NCBI GenBank assembly: GCA_951799425.1
Contig: OX637409.1
Location: 10,202,960-10,266,959, forward strand
DNA: 64,000 nt
Source: Ilex aquifolium
Lineage: Eukaryota > Streptophyta > Magnoliopsida > Aquifoliales > Aquifoliaceae
Reading direction: 5' to 3'
Below the pieces are notes generated by a model. That model was not told the origin of the DNA and ran no database searches. It was given only the letters and a program-made list of their open reading frames with translations. Shown here piece after piece: positions 43,145 to 54,645 of the stretch. Positions within the stretch are counted from its first letter, which is position 1; every line of letters starts with the position of its first letter. A program made the translations under genes and the position numbers.

Positions 43145-45517
43145 TATGAGCCTTTTTTGCTTTGTTTCGATGTATATAGTAGTTAGATTTCTTTTAACTG
43201 TTATATTTTTCTTTTCTTGATGTTGTAGTGTAGAAGTTGTTTACCTCTCCCTAATTTGGACTCATTTCATTTTGAGCATCATCATAGACAAACTCATTCA
43301 ATATCATGTTTTAGTCTAAGTTGAGGGGGTGTAAACAAGCTTTTTGTGTTTTATAAATGTACACAGAAAAAAAAAAAAAAAAGGGTATCTCATTTCCCAA
43401 TTTACTTTCGTTTTTCTCATTTGCATGATTCCTTGTGCATTGAGAACAATGCATAGTTTAAGTTGGGGGGTGAGGTGCACCATTTACATGTTCCACCACT
43501 TTTTATAGGATAATGGGAAATGTGAAAATTTTGAAATTTTTGAACAATTTTTGGTAAAATAGGGTTCAAATGGTGTCTATCATGATGCTTGAGTTGTTGG
43601 AAATGAGGTGGAGTGTTGATTTTGATTAAAAGATGGAGGAACCAAAAAAAAAAAAAATTTTGCAAAACAAGGAAATAACTACTGGTAGCCTACCGGTAGT
43701 TATTGACTACTGGTCCTTCACCTACCGAATGACTACCGGTAGTCGATGGCTACTGGAGTCATGACTACCGGTAGTAACACCCGACCTACCGGTAGTCAGT
43801 GTTGAAACTTGCCCATTTCTGCAACTCAAGCCCTACAATTTTGGGGATCCCACCATTGATCCTCCCATTTGTCCCTATCACCAAAAATATCCAATATTGA
43901 ACTATATTCCCCTATCCTAATTGTTGTGGGATGTGTGATTGCTTGATCTTCATTTTTGAACTTGAATACATGAGTACATTATAGAAATTTATCCTATTGC
44001 CAAGAGTACCACATATTTGTTTGCTTTTGAACTCAACCATAAGTGCACCATGAACTTGTAATTTTGGCAATTTACGGATTGAGTTCACATTTGAGTGCTT
44101 GACATGAATAGTGGAGATGAGTAAGAACCCATGTGAGCTTTAATGCCAATCCTTATTTGGAGGGAACTTACATTTACTCAAGGAACAATTCTTAATTTTC
44201 AAATTTGTTCAATAGTCTCATTATGCTTGTTTCGGTTAGGTGCATTTGGGTAGTTGATTGACTTTGTCTTGAAATGTACAATGCTTCCCTATGCTTATCT
44301 AGAGATGATCTTAGGCCATTTTTGAATGCTTTGAGCCTTTGCCTTTTTCTTGTGAAAAGTTTATCCCTAGTGCCATGATTGAGCCTTATTGTAAATTCAT
44401 TTCCATGCCACACATGTAACCAAGCCAATGAAAATGATAAATATCTACCTTACCTTGGTTGTTCCTAGTGCTAAGTATGAGTGATGATAAAAAAAAAAAG
44501 GAAGTGTGGTGTGGAAATTCAAGCAAGGGATAATGGATGTTGAAACTCAAAGAGTTCAATGGAAAAGAATGAAAAATCCAAGAAAAGGAGAGAAAAGGAG
44601 TGAAAAAGGAGAAAAAGAATGAGAAAAAGAAAAGGGAAAAATGTAAAGGAAAAGAAAGAAAAGAAACAAAGGGTGTGGTGATCGGGTGAAAATCAAAATC
44701 CCATAAAAGGGAAGTGTTTTTCTAAGATTAAGGTCATTCACCCGGAACAACCCTCTTTGTTATCCTATATCCTTCATTTCCCTTACCTCAATATCACCCC
44801 AAGGCCCCATTATAACCCGTAAAGTCCTAGATGATCTAGAGAAGCATGGGAGATGCATACTTTTAAAGAACAAGATGGGTTGATTTTACTATCTAATGCC
44901 CTAGCATTCCTTTCATGAGATTATGTCAAGGTTGTGTTCATTTTTATGCATACTTCATTTTTGGATTATATGTGAGTATATGTTGTTTTGTGCATAATAT
45001 TCTATCTCACATATACACATGGAGAGCATGCCCGGATAATCATTAAGTGATTCATTGTTGAGAGAACACCCTTGGTGAGTTTTTGCATCGAAGCTTAATT
45101 TGGATAGCCAAAGTGAATGTGAACTCCATTGTGTAAATGCTTAAATTACATGTTTATTGCACACACACACTAGTTTTGAAAATGAATGTGTATGTGGATA
45201 CTCTAGAATAGCATTCACGGCTATGATGTGTTTCATGTGTTTTTAGTTCGGGTGTTTGGACCAAGTTGTTTTTGACATCCCATTGCTGGTTAAGATATGG
45301 GAATATTCTTAATATTGGATACTATGAAAAGAAGTTTGTAGGTACATTCACTGGAAACCTTCACGAGACAAAACTCATCCACTAGGGATCACCTAGGGGT
45401 TTAAATGCTTGTTGCATGTGCTAAATGCAATATCGGAATTAGTATAGTTTTATTTTTTGTTTTCTTGCTTTTTACATTTTGTTTGCTAGGGACTAGCAAA
45501 GCTTAAGTTGGGGGGTG
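43145..45517 (+). other. Non-coding interior of the nested element
   Basis: Holds four CTACCGGTAG palindromes (43690-43795), two additional PPT-like sites (AAGTTGAGGGGGTGT near 43319 and AAGTTGGGGGGTGAG near 43460), an A-run near 43366-43381, and an A/G-rich stretch at 44560-44670. No pol homology is present. Confidence 0.75.
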
Positions 45518-47423
45518 TGATGAGCACATAATATTGCATATTTGAAGGGCTCATTACATGCATTTTAACTCAACTTTTGCATATAAGTGCTTAGAAGTTA
45601 ACCGTTTTGAACTATAATGTTGATATTTTGATGTTGCAACCTTTTATAGCTTAAATGTTTGATTTTAGGACATTGCAACCTTGATGGATGTGTGGTGAAG
45701 GCATGGACACAATACATGAAGAATTGGAGGCTTAAAAGTGAAGAAATCAAGAAGGCATTGGTGCTTGGGAACAAGGGCACCAGCTGCAGCAATAATTGGA
45801 AGCACTGCCTCTGAATTCCTCCATTTGGACCATGATCTACTCATAATTTGAAAAAGTGAAAAACATGAAAGTTGTAGATATGGGTGTCTTTTATTTTGTG
45901 TCAAAATTTCAGCCCAATCCAACGGTTGGATCAAAAGTTATGCCGATTCTACCAAAACTGGTCCAGCGAAGCCAGATACCGCATTACTACCGGTAGCCGA
46001 TGGCTACTGGAGTCATGACTACCGGTAGTAACACACGAGCTACCGGTAGCTGATTGCCCAGAAGTGCCCAGAACGACTTCTTTCTTGCTCCACTTGCTTG
46101 GGGGTCCCACCTACACTTCTCCCACGCCTAGCCTGACATTTTATCCCTACAACCATGCCTCCCTTACACAAATGGAAGACTTTGGAGGCTTGGCATTGAA
46201 TGAAGAGGAGAGAGAAGTGGGCTGCCATAGGGGGTTGCAGGCTAGCCTGTCAAGACCCATCAACTCAGCCCCTCTTGAGGGGAGGCTTTGCACACAGCTA
46301 AGGGGGAGCCTCATGCACGAAATTGGAAGGCTCCCACACACCATTATATTCAGCATTACACACACATTGTAAGGAGTTGGCTACCTAAGCTTAGGAGTAG
46401 ATGTAGAAAGCTCCAAGGAGGAAGATGATGAATAGTGACGTTTTTGCATTTTCTTCTCCATTCAAGTTGTAGAAATCTTTTTTAATCTCTTGTAAGGATC
46501 TTCTAAGTTTAATTTATTGTCTTTAATCTCATTCCTTTCAAGTACATTGCAACTTTAGTTACATGTTCTAGCTTTCACCATTGTTGTATGAGTCTTTCCA
46601 CTTCAAGCTTTTCTTAAAATGGGTATTGAATGTTTTTCTTCATAGTTTTAGATTTATTGCTTCAAGTTAAGTTTCATGCTTTAATCTCCATTTCCTTTAT
46701 ATGTCTATTTACATTATGATTGTCTTTCATTTATGCATAAGTAGCTAGCTTTCAAGTTGGTTAGTCCAAGGGTGAATTCCATTTGGGGATTCCATTCCAA
46801 CTCTCTTTCATTCCTTCTCTCGGTGTATGTTGGCTCGGTTTGATTGGGTTGAGGGTGGATAAATTGGTGAGTCTTTGATATTCCGTAGGCCTAGTCACGG
46901 TTTATGTTTGGATACTCACCATTTTATCCCTAGCTTCCCATGAATCAATCGTACTTCTAGGCACCATTGGAGGAAGGCTTTGAGTTGGCTTGATATTCCC
47001 ATTGGAATGAACCTCTTGGATTAGCCAACACTTGCTTTCTTTCATTTTCATTTTGAACAAAACTCAACAAAACACAAATACAAGATTTTACACTTTCTTT
47101 TCTCTTTTTGCAAAATCACTTTCACAAAACTCCCTTTCCTTCCCTGAGGAGACGACCTTGGAATACTTTTCCAAGTAAAACACCGACAACAAGAGACTCC
47201 TTACGATTGGGGAGCACTTTTGTTCACACGCATTCCATTCCACATTTCATTCCATACATTTTGTTCATTCCACATTTCCATTCACATTTGTTGTTGCTCC
47301 TATATCTCTTGCATTATCCGGAGGGAGAGTGACACTCCCCCATCACTATAAGCCACATACACACATTGAGGGTGAGGGTGATGTTACGAGGTTAGGATAC
47401 AACACCGCATTTCCAATCAATCA
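45518..47423 (+). repeat. Right LTR of the nested element
   Basis: 1,906 bp. It carries all three CTACCGGTAG palindromes intact (45987-45996, 46019-46028, 46040-46049). Confidence 0.93.
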
Positions 47424-47428
47424 CTTGC
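47424..47428. repeat. Target-site duplication CTTGC (right, nested element)
   Basis: Partner of 40270-40274. Confidence 0.93.
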
Positions 47429-48084
47429 CATAAACGAGTCTCTAACTGACGAGGAGGTTTCTCGCCAAGCCATTCAGCATATTGTTCTAGTAAGTCCTTA
47501 GCGTATTTTCGTGTTCTTCATTCTTCGAAAATATTTACGAAAATATTTTCTAACTCCTTCCCTGTTATGCTTTCCAGGGTTTGCAAAAAGTGCACGAGGT
47601 TGGAGCTCGGATTGCCAGGAAGGATAAACTTATGAAAGATGCCATGCACGCCCGAGCCTCAGCCTTAGCAAAAAAGGAGAGTGCGGACGAAGAGTACGCC
47701 AAACTCTGTGAAGAGGTTAAAGTGCTTCAGGCTCAAAACCAAAGCCTGATTGACAAGGACCAGAAACTTGAGGCAGAGCTCGGCAAACTGAAGGACTCCG
47801 AGCACGAATTAACTGTTGAACTTTCGAAGAGCCAGGTTGAATACTCTACTCTGCTAGAAGAATTTGAACAGTACAAGGCGGATGAAGAAGAGAAGATCGA
47901 CGCTGCTTATAATGAAGGTGTGGAGAAGGCGGAGAATAATCTTCGATCTCAAATTCCTCAGATCAAAGATGCTTTCTTTGGCAAGGGCTGGCGAGCTGCT
48001 TTGGTCGCTACCGAGGTTAACCCTTCTTCAGAGCTTTTCACCAGACATTCCGCTCTGAGCTCCTCTCAACCCCCTGCAAGCTGA

Positions 48085-48996
48085 ACCAAGACTTAGAATT
48101 TTTTCTTTAAAAAACAATTTCGATGTAATTGCCTTGGATCTTTTGCTTTCTACAGATCCTACAGATCCTTTTGTATACATCCTTTTGGTAATGAACAGAT
48201 TACTACTTGTTCTGTTTTGCAATTTTCTTTGATGAATGCACAAGGAAATTATTATGTGCTTTGTTCGATATTTTTGACGTTTCGACCTGCTCGGTTTGTC
48301 TATCTGCAAATTGGTTTCAATCAGGAACTATATAACTGAACAAGCTTTTTGGAGTTATGGCTTGTTCGGCGCTAACTACCTAGAGCTCGGCTCCAGTTAG
48401 GAACTATTTACTTGATCGATTCTCTTGAAGTTATGGCCTGCTCGGCACTTTCTTACTAGAGTTTGGTTCCAGAAGGAACTATTTATTTGATTGATTCTCT
48501 TGAAGTTATGGCCTGCTCGGCACTTTCTTACTAGAGTTCGGTTCCCCGTAGGAACTGTTTATTTGATTGATTCTCTTGAAGTTATGGCCTGCTCGGCACT
48601 TTCTTACTAGAGTTCGGTTCCCCGTAGGAACTGTTTCGTATATGCCTCTTGAAGTTATGGCCTGCTCGGCACTTTCTTACAAGAGCTTGGTTCCTATAGG
48701 AACTGTTCCTCAAACGAGTCTCTTGAAGTTATGGCCTGCTCAGCACTTTCTTACAAGAGCTCGGTTCCTCAGTAATTATACCTAGTCCGCATTGGGACCT
48801 AAGTGTCTCTACTTCGTAACGACCCACCAATCTAATTGGATTCTTACCCATCCCTTATCAGCTTTACATTGTCATGCGTAGCCGAGGGACTGGGTTAGAT
48901 CGGGTGGCTATGTCTGATGGCTTTTCATGATATTTGCCTTCCTTCCTTAGCAGTAGGATGTATAGTAAACATGCGAGGCGAAAGAAATCCTAATTT
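48085..48996. other. Spacer between convergent antisense gene and pol
   Basis: 912 bp between the stop of the plus-strand gene (48084) and the stop of pol (48997). It contains the 76-bp tandem array and no other coding sequence. Both transcripts should terminate here. Confidence 0.7.
48324..48780. repeat. Tandem array, about 76-bp period, six copies
   Basis: Units begin GGAACT(A/G)TTTA at 48324, 48401, 48476, 48552, 48628 and 48700. They carry GAAGTTATGGCCTGCTCGGC and ACTTTCTTAC(T/A)AGAG. The two central copies are nearly identical. Confidence 0.92.
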
Positions 48997-51900
48997 TTAA
49001 TTCGATATTCCGAATGGCACATTTGGTGCTAATACATAGAAATAGAATTTTCTGAGGTTTGCCGTGTTCCAGGGGCGCGGTACCGCCTTTTGGTCAGGCG
49101 TTTCAAGCTCGTAGTATCCGCTGCCTCCAACTCTGGTGACTCTGTACGGTCCTTCCCAGTTTGCTCCAAGCTTTCCGTCTGCTGGGTTCTTTGCCGATCC
49201 CAGCACACGTCTGAGTACTAGATCCCCCACCGCAAAAGAGCGAGGGCTCACATTCTTGTTATAGGCTCGGGACATCTGACTTCGGTACGAGGCCATTCTT
49301 ATTAGGGCCTGGTCTCTCTTCTCCTCGGCTAGATCCAAATCTCTTCTGATGACAGCATCGTTGCTACCACTTTCTACTAGCTCGGTTCTTAAAGTCGGTA
49401 AGCCAATTTCTAGTGGAATAACAGCCTCCATACCATAAGCCAAGGCGAAGGGGGTCTCTCCAGTTGAACGCCGAGGTGTGGTTCGGTATGACCACAGAAC
49501 ACTTGGCAGCTCCTCTACCCACCTTCCTTTGGCACTCTCCAGCTTCTTCTTGATTCCATCCAAAATCGTTTTATTGGAGATTTCAGCTTGCCCATTACTT
49601 TGAGGATAGGCCGGGGTGGAGTAGTAGTTACGAATACCATACTGCTGACAGAATGCTTTGAAAGGCCCACTATCGAACTGAGTGCCGTTATCCGATTTAA
49701 GTGCGTATGGAATGCCGAACCTGGTAATAATATGCTTCCAGACGAATTTCCTTGTATCAGTGTCCCTGATGTTAGCCAGAGGCTCGGCTTCGATCCACTT
49801 CGTGAAATAGTCCATAGCCACCAACAGGTACTTCTTATTGCTCGGGGCCCGAGGCAAAGGACCAACAATATCCAATCCCCATTGGGCGAACGGCCACGGG
49901 CTTGACAGAGGATGGAGCTCGTTTGATGGCTTCCTAGGGATCAGGGAGAATTTTTGACACTTATCACATCGCCGAACGAACTGCTGAGCGTCCTTCTGCA
50001 TGTAAGGCCACCAGTAACCTTGTGAGATAGCTCGGTGAGCTAGAGACCTGCCACCAGTATGTGCTCCGCAACTTCCTTCATGTATTTCAGACAGAAAGTC
50101 CGGAACTAGGCTGGGGTGTACGCATTTCAAGTACGGACCCCCAAATGAGCGTCTGTATAGCTCGTCTTTTGGAGACAACCAAAATCTGGTTGCTTTTAGT
50201 CGTAGTTTGCGAGCCTCCTTTTCGTCCTCGGGCAATTCACCAGTCTTTAAAAAACCAACTACCTGATCCATCCAGCTCGGCCCAACAATGTTGCATAAAA
50301 TTTCTTCCGTGCTGGTCAAATGAATGCTTGGCTCTGCGAGAAATTCAATAGTGATTGATCTCTCAGTTTCTTGCTCCACTGCCGAAGCCAATGAAGCTAA
50401 AGCGTCCGCGTGAGAGTTCCTAGCTCTACCAACTTGCTGGATTGAGTACTTTGGTATCTTGCTCAATTCTTTTTCTGCAACGGCCTGATATGCTATCTTC
50501 CTTTCATCCTTAGCTATATATTCTCCTATTATCTGATTCACCACTAGCTGTGAATCAGAAAATACTTGGAGCCTCATCGCACCGACCTCAATCGCCAGCC
50601 TCACACCTGCTATCAAGGCTTCGTACTCTGCTTCGTTATTGGAAGCCCCAAATCCTAACCTTATTGCTTTCTCCAGTGTGCACCCGTCTGGACTTACAAG
50701 GATGATGCTAATTCCTGCACCTTTCTGGTTTGAGGAACCATCAACTGATAGAGTCCAGCCCCCGTCAAGTTCTGCTAGTTGATTATCATCGGCCCCTTCC
50801 TGGGATCTCTCTGGCTGAAATTCAGCAATAAAGTCTGCAACTATCTGTCCCTTGATGGCTTTCCTTGGCTCAAATCGGATGTCAAACTCCCCGAGCTCAA
50901 CAGCCCATTTGGAAATATGCCCCGAGAAGTCGGCTTTCTGGAAGAGGGACCTAAGCGGCTGGTCGGTGAGGACTGTAATTTGATGGGCTTGGAAGTAGTG
51001 TCTGAGCTTCCTTGCCGAGCTAACCAGAGCCAATGCCAGTTTCTCCAGTGAGGTGTATCTTGATTCTGCGCCTAAGAGCATCTTACTCACATAGTAAATA
51101 GGTTTGAATTTTCCCTCGTCCTTCCTCATTAAAGCCCCGCTGACGGCCTGTTCTGATACAGCCAAATAAAGAAAGAGCTTCTCCTCGGCTGAGGGCGTGG
51201 ACAAGATCGGCGGAGATGCCAAATAGTCCTTCAGCTTTGCAAAAGCATCTTCACACTCATGGGTCCAGAGTGCTTCTTTCTTTCCTTTAATGGACTGAAA
51301 GAAGGGTCTGCATTTGTCAGACGCTCGGGAAATGAATCTCCCAAGTGCTGCAGCCATTCTAGTGAGTCTCTGTACTTCTTTAACGGTCCGAGGCGACTGT
51401 AATTCAATAATTGCCTTCACCTGCTCGGGATTTACTTCTATACCGCGGTGTGTAACAAGAAATCCTAAGAATTTACCGGAGCCGACTCCGAATGCGCACT
51501 TGGATGCGTTCAACTTCATGTTATACTTTCGGAGCACCTCGAAGGCCTCCCTGAGGTCGGCACAATGGGTACTGGCCTTTTTACTTTTAATTACCATATC
51601 ATCAATATAAACCTCAACAGTACGGCCAAGCATATTTGAAAACATTCGGGTTACCAACCTCTGATACGTCGCTCCTGCGTTTTTTAGTCCGAATGGCATC
51701 ACTCTATATCAATATGTTCCTTCTGGGGTTATGAAGGCAGTTTTCTCCTAGTCCTCCTCGGCGAGAGGGATCTGATGGTAACCCCTGAAAGCGTCCAGGA
51801 AACTCATCTGCTCGTGGCCCGTTGTTGCATCCACCATCTGATCTATCTTCGGCAGTGGAAAGTTATCCTTTGGACAAGCTTTATTAAGATCTGAAAAATC

Positions 51901-54594
51901 GACGCACACCCTCCATTTACCATTCTTTTTCTTCACCACCACTGTGTTTGACAACCAGGTCGGATATTTAATTTCTCTTATTGTTCTGGATTCCAGCAAT
52001 CGTGCCACCTCTTCTTTTACTGCCTCCTGGTGCTGTGGCGATGATCTCCTCAGTTTCTGACTGATCGGCTTGAAACTTGGATTTATATTCAAATGATGAC
52101 ACGCTAGCTCGGGAGGTACGCCGAGCATATCTTTAGTATCCCATGCAAATACATCAGCATATGTCTGCAATAGTCCTACCAACTCTATCTTCTGCTCGGG
52201 ACTGAGTGCTGCCCCCACCATAAAATACTTTTCCGGGTCTCCACCCCTGTCTAAAGGTACTTTAGTCAGGTCTTCGATGGTTCGCTCTGTAATTTCCTTC
52301 TCTGTTCCCAAAGGTACTTCAGGACTTTCTTTGACAGCTACGTCATTGAGTTTGACCGGGCTGTCAGTAGTTAATTGCTATTTTTCATCCTCTTCCACCG
52401 AACTAGGTTCTCGGCTCGGATCCTTTGCCTTAACCGAGGTCAAAAGACAGGTCCTGGAACTGACTTGGTCTCCTCGAACGTTCACTATTCCATCAGCCGA
52501 CGGGAATCTTAGCATCTGGTGGTACGTTGACGGCACGGCCTTCATCTCATGCAGCCATGACCGTCCCATTATCGCATTGTACGCCGAGACTGTGTCTACT
52601 ACCAGGAACTCGGTCATTACACAAACTGGTCTTGTTTTTACAGGAAGCGTGATCTTCCCCTTAGGAAGTACTGTTTTACCGCTAAAGCCGATGAGTGGTG
52701 TGTTTGACGGCTTGAGATCTTGGTTCTTGAGGCCGAGTTTCTGGAACAAGTCCCAATACATTATCTCTGAAGAACTCCCTGGATCGATCAGAACTCTTTT
52801 GACATCAAAGTTTGCGATCCGAAGGGTGACGACTAGGGCATCGTTATGAGGCTGGTGAATGCCGACCAAGTCCTGTTCGGTGAAACATATCGCCTCGGCT
52901 GATTCTTCTAATCTGATTCTTTTGTTGGTGACCTCCGGTGTCATTCTCAGCTCGTAAACCTCTCTTTCCTTTGCTGCCTTTTGAATGTATGCCCGAGCAG
53001 AGTTGTTGGTAGACATCTGGGGGTTAGTTGCGGCGTGGATCACATCAATTACTCCTGCCGGGGTGTTGCGGTCCCCAGCTTGCTCTGTCCTACCTTCATC
53101 TGTCTTCCGCCCACTCTCAATGTACTCTGTGAGGTGCCCAGCCTGCACCAACTCTTCCAAATGCTGTTTCAAGTGTCGGCAATTTTCTGTCTTATGGCCT
53201 ACGTCCTTATGATATGAACACCTAACATTAGGGTTCCTTTTAGAAGGGTCTCCCATCAGCTTGCTCGGCCATTTGAAAAAAGGCTTTTCTTTGATCTGAC
53301 CCAATATTTTGTAAATAGGCTCCTTGAACACTGTGTTCACCCCTAAGAAGGATGACCTTTGGGGAAAGCCATCATTTTCGGTCTTCCTTCCTCCTTCTCT
53401 GCTCGGCTCGGATTGCCTCTCTCTACCGAACTGTCTCCTATTCGGTTGCTCCTTGACCGCTTCCTTGGTCAGGTCGTCATCGACCTTGGCGTATTTCTCA
53501 ATTCTCGCCATGAGTTCTTCCAAGTCTGTTGCCGGCCTCCTGGTAAGCGACTGATAGAGAGGGTTCTCCTTTGGTAATCCCATTTTGAATGATGCAACTG
53601 CAATTTCAGGATTGCATCCCTCGACCTCGTTCATCGTCTCCCAGTACCGATGAGCGTATTCACGCAGTGTCTCGGTGTTGCTCTTTTTTAACGTCAGCAA
53701 AGCTCCGACATCTTTCGGCTGCTTGCTACTGGTGATGAACCGGGCTGTGAATTGCTCAGCTAACTGAGCCCAGCCATCAATGGTTCCCCTCGGCAGGCTG
53801 TCAAACCACTTCATGGCCGACTCCCCAAGGCTGCTAGGGAAGATAGTGCACAACAGCGGTTCGTTTCTTCTATGGACAGTCATCAGCTGTCTGAAGTGTC
53901 TAATATGGGAGGACGGATCTGTCTTTCCATCGTACAGTCTGAAGCTCGGGACGGTGAATTTACCCGAAATTCGCCCCTTTTCAGTCCATGCGGTGAATGG
54001 AGATGATTCCCATCCGTCTCCATACTCCCCTGTTGCTCTCCTGGATAGGTCCCTAGCCGACCTTTGCTCTGGCTTCCTCAAACGGCTTTTGAGCTCATCG
54101 TTAATATACTGTTTCCACGCGTCCACTTCCTGGACCCTCGGCTTCTTCGATTGATATCTTTCTTCATCAGCTATCGCGATACGGCTAGGCTTTCTCTCAG
54201 GGCTCTCACGCCTGCCTCCTCTTGAGCGCTTCTCCTTTTTGGTCATCTCGTTCAGTCTGGCTTTCAACTCCTCGTTCTCCTTGATCAGATCCTTTTTCTT
54301 GGCATACGACTTTTTGAAGAGATTGTCATGAGCATCCAAACGGTCCTGGAGCGATTGGATCAGCTTTGCTAATGAGCGGTTCTCCCCCTCAGCACCTTGG
54401 TCTTCAACACCCTGGTTCCGGTTTTTGGAAGGTTTGAAACTTGTAGAAGAAGCTTCGTCTCTTTCGGGGGTCCCAGATGGGTTTCTGACTGCATGCAACC
54501 TTCCGTTGTTGTCAGTCAGAACGTACGCAGGATTGGAATCGCCTAGGGGAGGACTGCCTCTTGCTGATCCAATTGCGCTTCTGAGTCTTGACAT
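48997..54594 (-). pseudogene. gag-pol polyprotein gene of the Tat-type element, three in-frame stops
   Basis: A single frame of about 1,866 codons. Gag has a coiled coil at about residues 70-120 and a Retrotrans_gag-like core at about 215-400 (FRLYDGKTDP, AMKWFDSLP). A CxxH-type knuckle (CSYHKDVGHKTENC) follows at about 475-490, and protease D604-P-G. RT has YIDD (about 51610-51600). Next come RNase H, then a second RNase H (WTLSVDGSSN; NNEAEYEAL; FSDSQLVV). Integrase has an HHCC region and a DDE core (GLDIVGP, SDNGTQF, NGQAEISNK), and a C-terminal chromodomain-free tail ends at 48997. The breaks are TAG 52378-52380 after protease, TAG 51748-51750 in RT and TGA 51709-51711 in RT. All are single-base changes, and the first may be read through. 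The products would be assembled in virus-like particles. This copy is probably inactive unless complemented. Confidence 0.92.
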
Positions 54595-54623
54595 TGTAGC
54601 TTTTTGTTCGAAGGATTAAGATA

Positions 54624-54645
54624 TTCCCACATACGGCGCCAAAAA
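54624..54645 (-). promoter_or_regulatory. Primer-binding site of the Tat-type element
   Basis: The minus strand reads TTTTTTGGCGCCGTATGTGG directly after the 5' LTR, close to the PBS of the 8640 element. Confidence 0.85.

Larger units (their letters stand above)
40275..47423 (+). mobile_element. Nested non-autonomous LTR retrotransposon, 7.15 kb
   Basis: Two 1,906-bp LTRs (40275-42180, 45518-47423) have TGATGAGCAC...CAATCAATCA ends. The PBS TTTTGGCGCCGTTGCCGGGG (42181-42200) and a PPT TTAAGTTGGGGGGTG (about 45503-45517) are present, with CTTGC duplications. The interior is 3.3 kb and lacks any pol domain. Its one long frame (42302-43144) is uncharacterised. The LTRs differ by 17 substitutions in a full by-eye comparison (0.9 percent). 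The PBS type is that of Athila/Tat-like elements, so the parent is probably a Ty3/gypsy family. Confidence 0.93.
38987..48084 (+). pseudogene. Antisense accessory gene of the Tat-type element, split by a nested retrotransposon
   Basis: Segments 38987-39485, 39566-40274, 47429-47489 and 47578-48084 stay in one frame (592 codons including stop) when two GT-AG introns (39486-39565, 47490-47577) and the nested element are set aside. The N-terminal part (about residues 45-155; GVRFPLDHLL, LFR-like) resembles PF04195, 'putative gypsy type transposon'. The middle is acidic and Pro-rich with KRRR-type basic patches (PAPKRRRT). The C-terminal 165 residues form a long heptad-rich coiled coil. There is one in-frame TGA (39718-39720), and the 7.15-kb insertion follows codon 402. 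It is transcribed convergently with gag-pol. Such antisense ORFs are known in Tat elements, but their role is not. In this copy it cannot be made intact. Confidence 0.75.

Noticed and set aside
49515..54154. Plus-strand frames of 70-190 codons and a shifted minus-strand frame across gag-pol
   Set aside because: Shadows of the real minus-strand gag-pol frame; none shows domains of its own.
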